Shown: piece by piece, positions 1-5,221 of the stretch
Position numbering within the stretch: the first letter of the stretch is position 1
Layout: each line of letters begins with the position of its first letter
DNA from: Lachnospiraceae bacterium UBA3845
GTDB lineage: Bacteria > Bacillota > Clostridia > Lachnospirales > Lachnospiraceae
NCBI GenBank assembly: GCA_002392705.1
Contig: DGHP01000140.1
Span: 1 to 5,221, forward strand
Direction: 5' to 3'
Length of the DNA: 5,221 bases
Made by a program: the position numbers and the translations under genes
Notes under the pieces: model-generated
What the model saw: only the letters and a program-made list of their open reading frames with translations
Database searches by the model: none
What the model was told of the DNA's origin: nothing

Positions 1-123
1 CCGGGAAAAATATACGCCTTTGAATATGAGGGCGGAAAGACCCTTCCGCTGCCGGGACCTGAGCATGGGGGCAGCATTGTCAGCCGCAGCGCCGGGGAAG
101 CACAGAGTGAAGATCGAAGCTGA
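1..123 (+). CDS. 3' end of an upstream gene, possibly the ABC transporter ATPase (MalK/UgpC-like C-terminus)
   Basis: Reading frame 1 is open from the window edge to a TGA at 121-123 and gives the last 40 residues of a protein whose start lies upstream. The fragment contains PGKIYAFEYEGGKTLPLPG followed by a polar tail. The aromatic strand, acidic turn and Gly-Lys pattern resemble the last beta strands of the C-terminal TOBE/MOP-like domain of MalK-type ATPases, which often end with a similar short strand plus tail. The stop codon overlaps the AGGAGG ribosome-binding site of the permease gene that follows, so the two genes are almost certainly in one operon. An ATPase ahead of two permeases and a binding protein is a known gene order for CUT1 importers, but 40 residues cannot prove it. 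A secreted beta-propeller or another sugar-metabolism enzyme would also fit. That this is coding is likely; the functional call is weak. Confidence 0.5.
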   Translation, partial: PGKIYAFEYEGGKTLPLPGPEHGGSIVSRSAGEAQSEDRS

Positions 124-128
124 GGAGG
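123..128 (+). promoter_or_regulatory. Shine-Dalgarno site of the first permease, overlapping the upstream stop
   Basis: AGGAGG shares its first base with the last base of the upstream TGA and lies 6 nt before the ATG at 135. This fixes the permease start and suggests that ribosomes finishing the upstream gene help initiate the next one. Confidence 0.85.
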
Positions 129-134
129 CCGGGT

Positions 135-1025
135 ATGGAGAATAATAACAAAAAGGCCTGGCTCTATCTGATTCCGGCGGCGGTCTTTCTCGGACTGTTC
201 ATGGTCTATCCCCTGATCGACGTCTTTGTCTATTCTTTTGAGGAAGGCTATAACTCCGCCTCCGGAAACAGTTTCGGAACCGGCATCTATAATTTCAGAT
301 ACATCCTGCGTGACACTTATTTCCTGCAGGCTCTGAGAAATACCTTTCTGCTGGTCATCATCACGGTCCCGCTTTCAACCGGGCTGTCTCTGCTGATCGC
401 TTTCGCACTCAGTTCCATCAAGGCGCTGAAGAATCTTTTCCAGACAATCTATTTTCTGCCTTATGTCACCAATACGCTGGCGGTCGGCCTGGTGTTCATG
501 ATCCTGTTCAAAAAGACGCCTTATTCCGACGGGCTGGTGAACCTGCTGATCAGCGCCCTGGGCGGGACCGGCGTGGACTTCATCGAAGGCCCCTACTGGG
601 CCAGGATGTTTGTCACCTGCGTCTATACAATCTGGATCGTCATGCCCTTCAAGATCCTGATCCTGACCAGCGCGCTGGCTTCGGTGGACCAGAACTATTA
701 CAACGCCGCGAAAGTCGACGGGACAGGTTCAGCCAGGATCTTCCTGCGCATCACCCTTCCTATGATTTCACCGACGGTATTTTATCTGATCATCACAGGC
801 TTTATCGGGGCTTTCAAGGCCTACTCGGATGAGGTGGCCCTGTTCGGAACCAACCTGAACGCGGCAGGGATGAACACGATCGTCGGATACATCTATGACA
901 TGCTCTACGGAGACTCGGGCGGTTATCCCTCCTACGCCTCCGCGGCGGCCATACTTCTTTTTGTCATCGTCCTGACCATTACGGTGATCAACCTCCTGGT
1001 CAGCCGGAGACATGTCCATTACTGA
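135..1025 (+). CDS. ABC sugar importer permease, MalF/UgpA type
   Basis: This 296-residue inner-membrane permease belongs to the binding-protein-dependent transport family (BPD_transp_1, CUT1 sugar/glycerol-phosphate importers). It would form the translocation channel together with the next gene's product. A short charged N-terminus (MENNNKK) leads into a first helix at about 8-34. Further hydrophobic segments lie at about 70-95, 103-125, 157-180, 213-229 and 268-290. The ATPase-coupling EAA loop is visible at about 189-213 (YNAAKVDGTGSARIFLRITLP), with the conserved A-A-x-x-D-G core and the final L-P. Length is normal for the compact Gram-positive members, which lack the large periplasmic insertion of E. 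coli MalF. The start is fixed by AGGAGG at 123-128. Only 15 nt separate it from the next permease. The substrate is not readable from the sequence. Confidence 0.95.
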   Translation: MENNNKKAWLYLIPAAVFLGLFMVYPLIDVFVYSFEEGYNSASGNSFGTGIYNFRYILRDTYFLQALRNTFLLVIITVPLSTGLSLLIAFALSSIKALKNLFQTIYFLPYVTNTLAVGLVFMILFKKTPYSDGLVNLLISALGGTGVDFIEGPYWARMFVTCVYTIWIVMPFKILILTSALASVDQNYYNAAKVDGTGSARIFLRITLPMISPTVFYLIITGFIGAFKAYSDEVALFGTNLNAAGMNTIVGYIYDMLYGDSGGYPSYASAAAILLFVIVLTITVINLLVSRRHVHY

Positions 1026-1040
1026 GAAAGGAGAGAAGGC

Positions 1041-1907
1041 ATGGATGATTATGCGGCTGCGCGCAGCCATTCCAAAGCTGCCGCCCGGGCAAAGAGCGTC
1101 GCAACCTATGTGCTTCTTGTGCTGTGGGCGGTTCTGGTCCTCTTTCCCTTCTACTGGATGATTCTGACCTCCGTGAAGGATTATGGGGAGTATAACTCAG
1201 AGTATATTCCGAAGTTCTATACCCTGCACCCGACGCTGAAGAATTATGCGGACGCCTTTACGGCGGTTCCGCTGGGACGCTATCTGCTGAATACCCTTAT
1301 TTTCACGGTGATTACCACGGCAGTCATGATGGTCGTCATCACCCTTGCGGCCTTTGCCTTCGCAAGACTGAAGTTCCGGGGCAAAAATGTGGTGTTCGCC
1401 CTCTTTCTGTCCCTCATGATGCTTCCGAATGAGCTGGTCGTCATCACCAACTTTGTGACCATCACAAATGCGCATCTGCGGAATACATTTCCGGGTCTGA
1501 TCCTGCCTTCGGTCATGTCAGTCTTCTATGTCTACCTGCTCAAGGAGAACTTTGAGATGGTTCCGGACAATCTGTATCTGGCCGCGAAGGTGGACGGAAC
1601 CTCGGATATGAAATACCTTCTGCGGATTCTGGTCCCGATCTGCCGGCCGACCATGATCACAATCATTATCCTGAAAGTGATCGAATGCTGGAATTCCTAT
1701 GTATGGCCGCGCCTGATCACGGATGACCCGAACTATTACCTGGTCTCGAACGGAATCCAGGAGATCCGTGAAAACGGATTCGGGCGGGAGAATATCCCCG
1801 CCATGATGGCGGCTGTCGTAATCATCTCGCTGCCCCTGATCGTTCTGTTCCTGATCTTCCGGAATAAGATCATGTCCGGCGTTCTGAGAGGAGGTACCAA
1901 GGGATGA
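1041..1907 (+). CDS. ABC sugar importer permease, MalG/UgpE type
   Basis: This is the second channel subunit, 288 residues and the usual size for MalG/UgpE/AraQ-type permeases. A basic cytoplasmic N-terminus (about residues 1-19, with R/K at 8, 12, 16 and 18) precedes helix 1 at about 20-42. Other hydrophobic segments lie at about 82-108, 116-139, 150-167, 203-215 and 254-273. The EAA loop is at about 179-203, with Y-L-A-A-K-V-D-G-T at its core and V-P-I at its end. The family motif WNSYVWPRLI lies at 217-226, and the protein ends in the typical ...IMSGVLRGGTKG tail. Start choice is supported by AAAGGAG at 1027-1033, 7 nt before the ATG. The stop codon overlaps the start of the binding-protein gene (ATGA at 1904-1907), so translation of the two is probably coupled. 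Confidence 0.95.
   Translation: MDDYAAARSHSKAAARAKSVATYVLLVLWAVLVLFPFYWMILTSVKDYGEYNSEYIPKFYTLHPTLKNYADAFTAVPLGRYLLNTLIFTVITTAVMMVVITLAAFAFARLKFRGKNVVFALFLSLMMLPNELVVITNFVTITNAHLRNTFPGLILPSVMSVFYVYLLKENFEMVPDNLYLAAKVDGTSDMKYLLRILVPICRPTMITIIILKVIECWNSYVWPRLITDDPNYYLVSNGIQEIRENGFGRENIPAMMAAVVIISLPLIVLFLIFRNKIMSGVLRGGTKG
1889..1894 (+). promoter_or_regulatory. Shine-Dalgarno site that fixes the binding-protein start
   Basis: A perfect AGGAGG inside the last codons of the MalG-type gene lies 9 nt before the ATG at 1904. Within the next 54 codons there is no further Met and no ribosome-binding site placed before a usable start. The site therefore supports the long N-terminus of the binding protein as genuine. 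Confidence 0.85.
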
Positions 1908-3589
1908 AAAAATTCGGATGGACCTCCGCTGCCGCTGAGAGCGGGAAGGCGAAAGCCGCAGAGGCTGCCGGCAGGCCGGAACAGGCTGCCGGGCGCAGGG
2001 GAAAAGCAGGGCGGAGCATACCGCTTCTGGCCGCATGCGCCGCGGCGCTCCTTCTTACGGGATGCCACGGCCCGATGGCGATCGATACGTTCTCTGTCCC
2101 GGAGGAACTGGACAGTTCCGCGAAGATTGAGATCAGCTTCTGGGCAAAGAATGATACCAACAAGACCCAGACCCGGATCTACGCGGACGCGATCGATTCC
2201 TTTGAGAAGCTCTACCCGAACATCAGCGTGAATCTCCGCCTCTACACGAATTACGGGGATATCTACAATGATGTCATCACCAATATCGCCACAGGGACCA
2301 CGCCAAATGTCTGCATCACTTACCCGGACCATATCGCGACCTATAAGACCGGCGCCAATGTGGTGGCGCCCCTGGATGAGCTGATCGCGGATGAAAAGTA
2401 CGGTCTGGGCGGGTCGGAGCTTGCCTTTGACGGGCCTTCCGCATCGGAGGTGATTCCCCAGTTTCTCGAGGAAGGGAAGATTGACGGGGTGACCTACGCG
2501 ATCCCATTCATGCGCTCGACGGAGGCCTGCTATGTAAACAAGAGCTTTGTTGAAAAGCTGGGCTATGAGCTGCCGGACGTGCTGACCTGGGATTTTATCT
2601 GGGAAGTGTCCGAGGCGGCCATGGAGAAGGATGCGGACGGGAATTTCCTGGTAAACGGGCAGAACGTGCTGATCCCCTTTATCTATAAGTCGACGGACAA
2701 TATGATGATCCAGATGCTGAAGCAGCTGGGCGCGGATTATTCAACGGATGAAGGGGAGATTCTCCTCTTCAATGATACAACGAAGCAGCTGCTGAAGGAG
2801 ATCGGGAAGCATGCGCAGTCAAGGGCATTTTCCACCTTCGCGGTTGCGGGTTACCCGGCCAATTTCCTGAACGCGGGCCAGTGCATCTTCGCCGTGGATT
2901 CGACTGCGGGCGCGACCTGGATGGGTTCGGACGCGCCGCTGGTCGATATCAGCGAATCCAAACTGGTTCAGTTTGAGACGGCCGTCCGGATGGTGCCGCA
3001 GGCGGATCCGCAGGCACCGCAGATGATCTCCCAGGGACCCTCCGTCTGCATTTTCAACAAGCCGGATTCCCAGGAGGTTCTGGCCAGCTGGCTCTTTGCA
3101 CAGTACCTGATGACGGACGATGTGCAGATCGCCTATTCCTCCACGGAAGGCTATGTGCCTGTCACGAGCAGGGCCAGGGAAAATGAAAGCTATCAGGACT
3201 ACCTTGCCCGGGCGGGGGAGGACAACAGGGAGCACTATTCCGTAAAGATCGAGGCCGCCCGCCTTATGCTTGACAATGTGGAAAACACCTTTGTCACCCC
3301 GGTCTTCAACGGATCCGCCTCGCTCAGGGACGCGGCGGGACATCTGATCGAGGATACAGTGAAGTCGGCCAGAAGGAAAAAGGCGGTCGACGAGGCTTAT
3401 TTCAGCGCCCTCTTTGCCGATACGGAAAAACTCTACCGGCTGGACCAGATCAGTTCCTCCTCAGGCGGAAAGAAGGAACTGGGGCCGCTCCCACTGACAT
3501 CGGCCGTGCTTCTCGGAGCGCTGGCGCTGATCTGGCTGCTGATCGGATGCTATATGCTGATCGGCATTATGAAGAAGCGGCGGGATTGA
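1904..3589 (+). CDS. family-1 solute-binding lipoprotein with a C-terminal transmembrane anchor
   Basis: This 561-residue protein is the presumed extracellular solute receptor of the adjacent permeases. The first 38 residues are rich in Ala, Gly, Lys and Arg. A short hydrophobic core (about 39-52) and a lipobox L-T-G-C follow, with Cys54 the predicted lipidated residue. The region from about 74 to 505 reads as a family-1 (UgpB/MalE-like) binding domain: KIEISFWAKN, then DSFEKLYPNISVNL, then a NIATGTTPNVCI segment, then the hinge-region pattern AIPFMRSTEACYVNKSFVEKLG. A hydrophobic stretch at about 531-556 is followed by KKRRD, which matches a membrane-spanning anchor with a cytoplasmic basic tail. 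Typical family members are about 400-450 residues and lack this helix. The gene overlaps the MalG stop by ATGA and ends the operon. The binding-protein call is firm; ligand and topology are inferred. Confidence 0.92.
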   Translation: MKKFGWTSAAAESGKAKAAEAAGRPEQAAGRRGKAGRSIPLLAACAAALLLTGCHGPMAIDTFSVPEELDSSAKIEISFWAKNDTNKTQTRIYADAIDSFEKLYPNISVNLRLYTNYGDIYNDVITNIATGTTPNVCITYPDHIATYKTGANVVAPLDELIADEKYGLGGSELAFDGPSASEVIPQFLEEGKIDGVTYAIPFMRSTEACYVNKSFVEKLGYELPDVLTWDFIWEVSEAAMEKDADGNFLVNGQNVLIPFIYKSTDNMMIQMLKQLGADYSTDEGEILLFNDTTKQLLKEIGKHAQSRAFSTFAVAGYPANFLNAGQCIFAVDSTAGATWMGSDAPLVDISESKLVQFETAVRMVPQADPQAPQMISQGPSVCIFNKPDSQEVLASWLFAQYLMTDDVQIAYSSTEGYVPVTSRARENESYQDYLARAGEDNREHYSVKIEAARLMLDNVENTFVTPVFNGSASLRDAAGHLIEDTVKSARRKKAVDEAYFSALFADTEKLYRLDQISSSSGGKKELGPLPLTSAVLLGALALIWLLIGCYMLIGIMKKRRD

Positions 3590-3614
3590 TTTCAGCTCGG
3601 CTTTGCGCTATAGT
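3586..3614 (+). promoter_or_regulatory. predicted sigma-A promoter after the ABC operon
   Basis: TTGATT (3586-3591) and TATAGT (3609-3614) are separated by exactly 17 nt. They match the consensus at 4 of 6 and 5 of 6 positions. The -35 box overlaps the stop codon of the binding-protein gene. Transcription would start near 3621, just before the structured element, giving about 190 nt of leader ahead of the gene at 3813. It is the best promoter I see in this gap, but it is a prediction by eye. Confidence 0.5.
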
Positions 3615-3626
3615 TTGTGTGTTCGA

Positions 3627-3765
3627 AAAGTTACTGTTCACGGCATAAGACCTGCGAAGCAGGAACTCCTCACGCAGCCTCTGACAGAAGCATCGCAGAT
3701 GCGGCATACGTGCGCAGTACGGATGGTCAGAGGCTGTGTGCGGAGGGCCGTGAAAAGTAATCTTT
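3627..3765 (+). repeat. 139-nt branched inverted-repeat element (structured leader/ncRNA or dispersed repeat)
   Basis: Two nested inverted repeats and three small hairpins fill this stretch. The outer stem pairs 3627-3644 with 3747-3765: 17 of 18 positions pair, with a G/A mismatch (3636/3755) and T3761 bulged. Inside it are a side hairpin, 3651-3655 with 3659-3663 around a GAA loop, and a second stem, 3666-3685 with 3726-3745. That stem has 18 Watson-Crick pairs, one G-T and one mismatch (3670/3741). It is capped by two 5-bp hairpins, 3690-3702 and 3709-3721, both with a GCA triloop. No open reading frame of interest and no T-run follow it. Such multi-branched symmetry suggests selection on structure, or a mobile palindromic repeat. 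I do not recognise it as a named RNA family. Confidence 0.7.
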
Positions 3766-3767
3766 AA

Positions 3768-3784
3768 CTGCGGGACTGCCGCAG
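3768..3784 (+). other. short GC-rich hairpin upstream of a ribosome-binding site
   Basis: CTGCGG (3768-3773) pairs perfectly with CCGCAG (3779-3784) around a 5-nt loop. It sits just after the large structured element and 11 nt before the Shine-Dalgarno site of the gene at 3813. No T-run follows, so it is not a classical intrinsic terminator. It may be part of the leader's fold. Confidence 0.45.
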
Positions 3785-3812
3785 AGGGGCTTCAGAAAGG
3801 AGAAGAAAGGCT

Positions 3813-4574
3813 ATGAAAAAGTATCTTGCAGTGATGATGGCACTGGCGATGACCGCAGGCATGAGCATGGCGGCGATGGCAGCCGAGACAGAGGCTGAAG
3901 CGGACGATCCGAAGGGCGAAGGCGTCATGACCTATGAAGAGTTCATGAACGCGGAAGTTGATGATGAAGTTGTTGTCGAGGCCTATGTGCAGGCAAAGCA
4001 GGCATGGTATGAGGGGAATGAGAGCAGGGGTACGGATACGGCCACTGTATATGCCCAGGACCATGACGGCGGCTATTTCTTCTATGATATGGAATGCTCC
4101 GCTGAGGATTATGAGAAGCTCGTGCCCGGCACGAAGATCAAGGTAACCGGTTATAAGGCGGAGTGGTCCGGCGAGATTGAGATCGCGGACGCCAGCTTCG
4201 AGTTTGAGGACGGCGAGTATATCGCGGAGCCTGTTGACGTGACGGAGCTGCTGGGCGATGAGGAAGCCATCGCAGCCTATCAGAACCAGAAAGTTGCTTT
4301 CAAGGGCCTGACCGTGGAAGCGGCTGATGATTCCGGAGCTGCCTTCCTCTACAACTGGGATGGATCCGGTACGGACGGCAACGACCTGTATTTCAACGTT
4401 TCCCTGGACGGCAAGACCTATTCCTTCACGGTAGAGTCTTATCTGTGCGACAACACCACCGATGTCTACAAGGCGGTAAAGGAACTGAAGGTTGGCGACG
4501 TAGTCGATCTGGAAGGCTTCCTGTACTGGTATGAGGGAATCAATCCGCATATTACAGCCGTAACGGTTCAGTGA
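3813..4574 (+). CDS. secreted acidic protein with two OB-fold-like repeats, function unknown
   Basis: This 253-residue protein starts with a clear Sec signal peptide: MKK, a hydrophobic core at about 4-19, and an A-M-A-A cleavage region near residues 21-24. There is no lipobox, so release into the medium or wall is expected. An Asp/Glu-rich linker follows. Two similar beta-rich units then follow, at about 39-130 and 155-253. Each ends alike: LVPGTKIKVTGYKAEWSGEI in the first and LKVGDVVDLEGFLYWYEGIN in the second, the strand/turn pattern seen in OB-fold proteins. The second unit contains the only cysteine pair candidate partner, Cys211; Cys95 lies in the first. AAAGGAG at 3796-3802 supports the start. 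The gene stands alone between two promoters. I cannot assign a ligand or activity, and no catalytic motif is visible. Confidence 0.88.
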   Translation: MKKYLAVMMALAMTAGMSMAAMAAETEAEADDPKGEGVMTYEEFMNAEVDDEVVVEAYVQAKQAWYEGNESRGTDTATVYAQDHDGGYFFYDMECSAEDYEKLVPGTKIKVTGYKAEWSGEIEIADASFEFEDGEYIAEPVDVTELLGDEEAIAAYQNQKVAFKGLTVEAADDSGAAFLYNWDGSGTDGNDLYFNVSLDGKTYSFTVESYLCDNTTDVYKAVKELKVGDVVDLEGFLYWYEGINPHITAVTVQ

Positions 4575-4583
4575 GAAACCGGG

Positions 4584-4614
4584 CTGTTAACCAATTTTAA
4601 AATCTAGTTGACAG
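4584..4614 (+). promoter_or_regulatory. BirA-type biotin operator controlling bioY
   Basis: The half-sites CTGTTAACC (4584-4592) and AGTTGACAG (4606-4614) form an inverted repeat: 7 of 9 positions are symmetrical, around a 13-nt AT-rich spacer that begins AATTTT. This matches the known Firmicutes BirA operator layout (TTGTTAACC, AT-rich spacer, GGTTAACAA). The right arm contains the -35 hexamer of the bioY promoter, so a BirA dimer bound here would block RNA polymerase. Placement directly before a biotin transporter gene strongly supports the reading. Confidence 0.82.
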
Positions 4615-4636
4615 GAACCCCTTTCTGAAATACAAT
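4608..4636 (+). promoter_or_regulatory. bioY promoter
   Basis: A perfect -35 box TTGACA (4608-4613) and TACAAT (4631-4636, 5 of 6) are separated by 17 nt. Transcription should start near 4643, giving a leader of about 37 nt before the ATG at 4680. The -35 box is embedded in the right half of the BirA operator. Confidence 0.85.
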
Positions 4637-4662
4637 CTGCTCTGTGATGTTTGATTTATTTC

Positions 4663-4671
4663 AGAGAGGGG
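4663..4671 (+). promoter_or_regulatory. bioY ribosome-binding site
   Basis: The purine run AGAGAGGGG ends 8 nt before the ATG at 4680 and selects that start. The spacer to the start codon is an AT-rich T-run. Confidence 0.7.
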
Positions 4672-4679
4672 ATTTTTTA

Positions 4680-5221
4680 ATGAATACAAAAGACAGCAGT
4701 ATTACTGTAAAAACCATATCTGAGACGGCCATAATGGCTGCCCTGATCTGTGTGCTGGGACCTCTTTCGGTTCCGATCGGTCCGGTTCCGGTTTCGCTTA
4801 CTCCGTTTGCGATCTTTCTGACAGTCTGCATTCTTGGACAGAAAAAAGGAACCGCCGCAGTCTGCATCTATCTGCTGCTCGGCCTCGTGGGACTTCCGGT
4901 GTTTTCCGGATTCGCGGGCGGCCCCCAGAAGCTGCTGGGACCGACGGGCGGATTCCTGGTCGGTTATATCCTGACGGCGCTGATCGCGGGATGGGTTTTC
5001 GATCATTTCCGCAATAACCTGGCGATGCAGGCAGCAGGCTGCCTCCTTGCCCTGGCGGTGCTCTACGCCTTCGGGACGGCCTGGCTGATGTTCCAGGCGC
5101 ATCTGAGCCTTGCGAATGCCCTTCAGGCAGCCGTGCTTCCTTTTGTCGGGCTGGATATTCTGAAGATCGCGGCGGCGATTCTCGTCGGCAGAACTGTAAG
5201 GGGCGCGCTGGAACATGCGCA
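4680..5221 (+). CDS. bioY: BioY biotin-binding S component of an ECF transporter (3' end cut by the window)
   Basis: The frame is open from the ATG to the window edge, giving 180 residues without a stop. BioY proteins are usually about 180-200 residues, so only a few codons should be missing. The protein is an integral membrane protein that binds biotin and works with an EcfA/EcfA'/EcfT energising module, in Firmicutes often shared and encoded elsewhere. Diagnostic BioY features are visible: the proline-rich VPIGPVPVSLTPF at about 31-43, GLVGLPVFSGFAGG at about 68-81, LLGPTGGFLVGY at about 85-96, and LDILK at 158-162, whose Asp159 and Lys162 correspond to the conserved charged pair of the last helix. 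About six hydrophobic segments are present. It has its own promoter with a BirA-type operator, so expression should rise when biotin is scarce. No bioM/bioN genes lie in view. Confidence 0.96.
   Translation, partial: MNTKDSSITVKTISETAIMAALICVLGPLSVPIGPVPVSLTPFAIFLTVCILGQKKGTAAVCIYLLLGLVGLPVFSGFAGGPQKLLGPTGGFLVGYILTALIAGWVFDHFRNNLAMQAAGCLLALAVLYAFGTAWLMFQAHLSLANALQAAVLPFVGLDILKIAAAILVGRTVRGALEHA

Noticed and set aside
1518..2332. Overlapping minus-strand open frames across the permease/binding-protein junction
   Set aside because: They lie antisense to well-supported genes, are rich in Arg, Pro and Asp with no recognisable domain, and show no ribosome-binding site or operon context. They are by-products of GC-rich coding sequence.
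3627..3765. Reading the large inverted repeat as a rho-independent terminator of the ABC operon
   Set aside because: Its outer stem is followed by TCTTTAACTG rather than a T-run, and the structure is branched and far longer than a terminator hairpin.
3627..3765. CRISPR array or tRNA-like gene in the structured gap
   Set aside because: There are no regularly spaced direct repeats, and the branch layout lacks the acceptor, anticodon and T-arm signatures of a tRNA.
3958..4146. Small plus-strand open frame inside the secreted-protein gene
   Set aside because: It is out of frame with a well-supported gene, is Met/Arg-rich, and has no ribosome-binding site.
3792..4550. Minus-strand open frame of 252 codons opposite the secreted-protein gene
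   Set aside because: The plus-strand frame has a signal peptide, a good ribosome-binding site and a domain-like pattern. The antisense frame only mirrors its codon bias.
4564..4581. Possible terminator hairpin CGGTT/AACCG at the end of the secreted-protein gene
   Set aside because: The stem is only 5 bp, overlaps the stop codon, has an 8-nt loop, and the nearest T-run is just four bases and over 10 nt away. It is too weak to call.
4677..5216. Minus-strand open frame of 179 codons opposite bioY
   Set aside because: The plus strand encodes an unmistakable BioY with promoter and operator. The antisense product is low-complexity Arg/Gln-rich and has no homology I recognise.

Overview
The window looks like a Gram-positive Clostridia chromosome, most likely of the Lachnospiraceae type. 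Supporting this are strong AGGAGG/AAAGGAG ribosome-binding sites, a lipobox solute-binding protein, a stand-alone BioY with a Firmicutes-style BirA operator, sigma-A type promoters and moderately GC-rich coding sequence. All supported genes lie on the plus strand.

Region 1 (1-3589) is the distal part of a carbohydrate-type (CUT1/MalFGK-like) ABC importer operon. It holds the 3' end of an upstream gene (perhaps the ATPase), a MalF-type permease, a MalG-type permease and a family-1 solute-binding lipoprotein. Spacing is tight: 11 nt, 15 nt, then an ATGA stop/start overlap, which implies co-transcription and translational coupling. The substrate cannot be read from the sequence; a sugar, oligosaccharide or glycerol-phosphate-like solute is expected. 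The binding protein is unusual in having a long basic/Ala-rich N-terminal extension before its lipoprotein signal and a C-terminal transmembrane helix, so it could be anchored to the membrane at both ends.

Region 2 (3590-3812) is an intergenic stretch. It starts with a plausible promoter (TTGATT-17-TATAGT) overlapping the operon's stop codon. It then holds a 139-nt element (3627-3765) that folds on paper into a branched structure: a closing stem, a small side hairpin, and a 20-position stem capped by two GCA-triloop hairpins. A further short hairpin follows. The element is either a structured leader/ncRNA or a dispersed palindromic repeat, and it is the least explained part of the window.

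Region 3 (3813-4574) encodes a secreted acidic protein with two OB-fold-like repeats and no assignable function.

Region 4 (4575-5221) starts with a near-consensus promoter (TTGACA-17-TACAAT) whose -35 box lies inside one arm of a BirA-type biotin operator. It continues with bioY, the biotin-binding S component of an ECF transporter, cut by the window end about where the gene should finish. bioY is therefore predicted to be repressed by biotinyl-BirA when biotin is plentiful.
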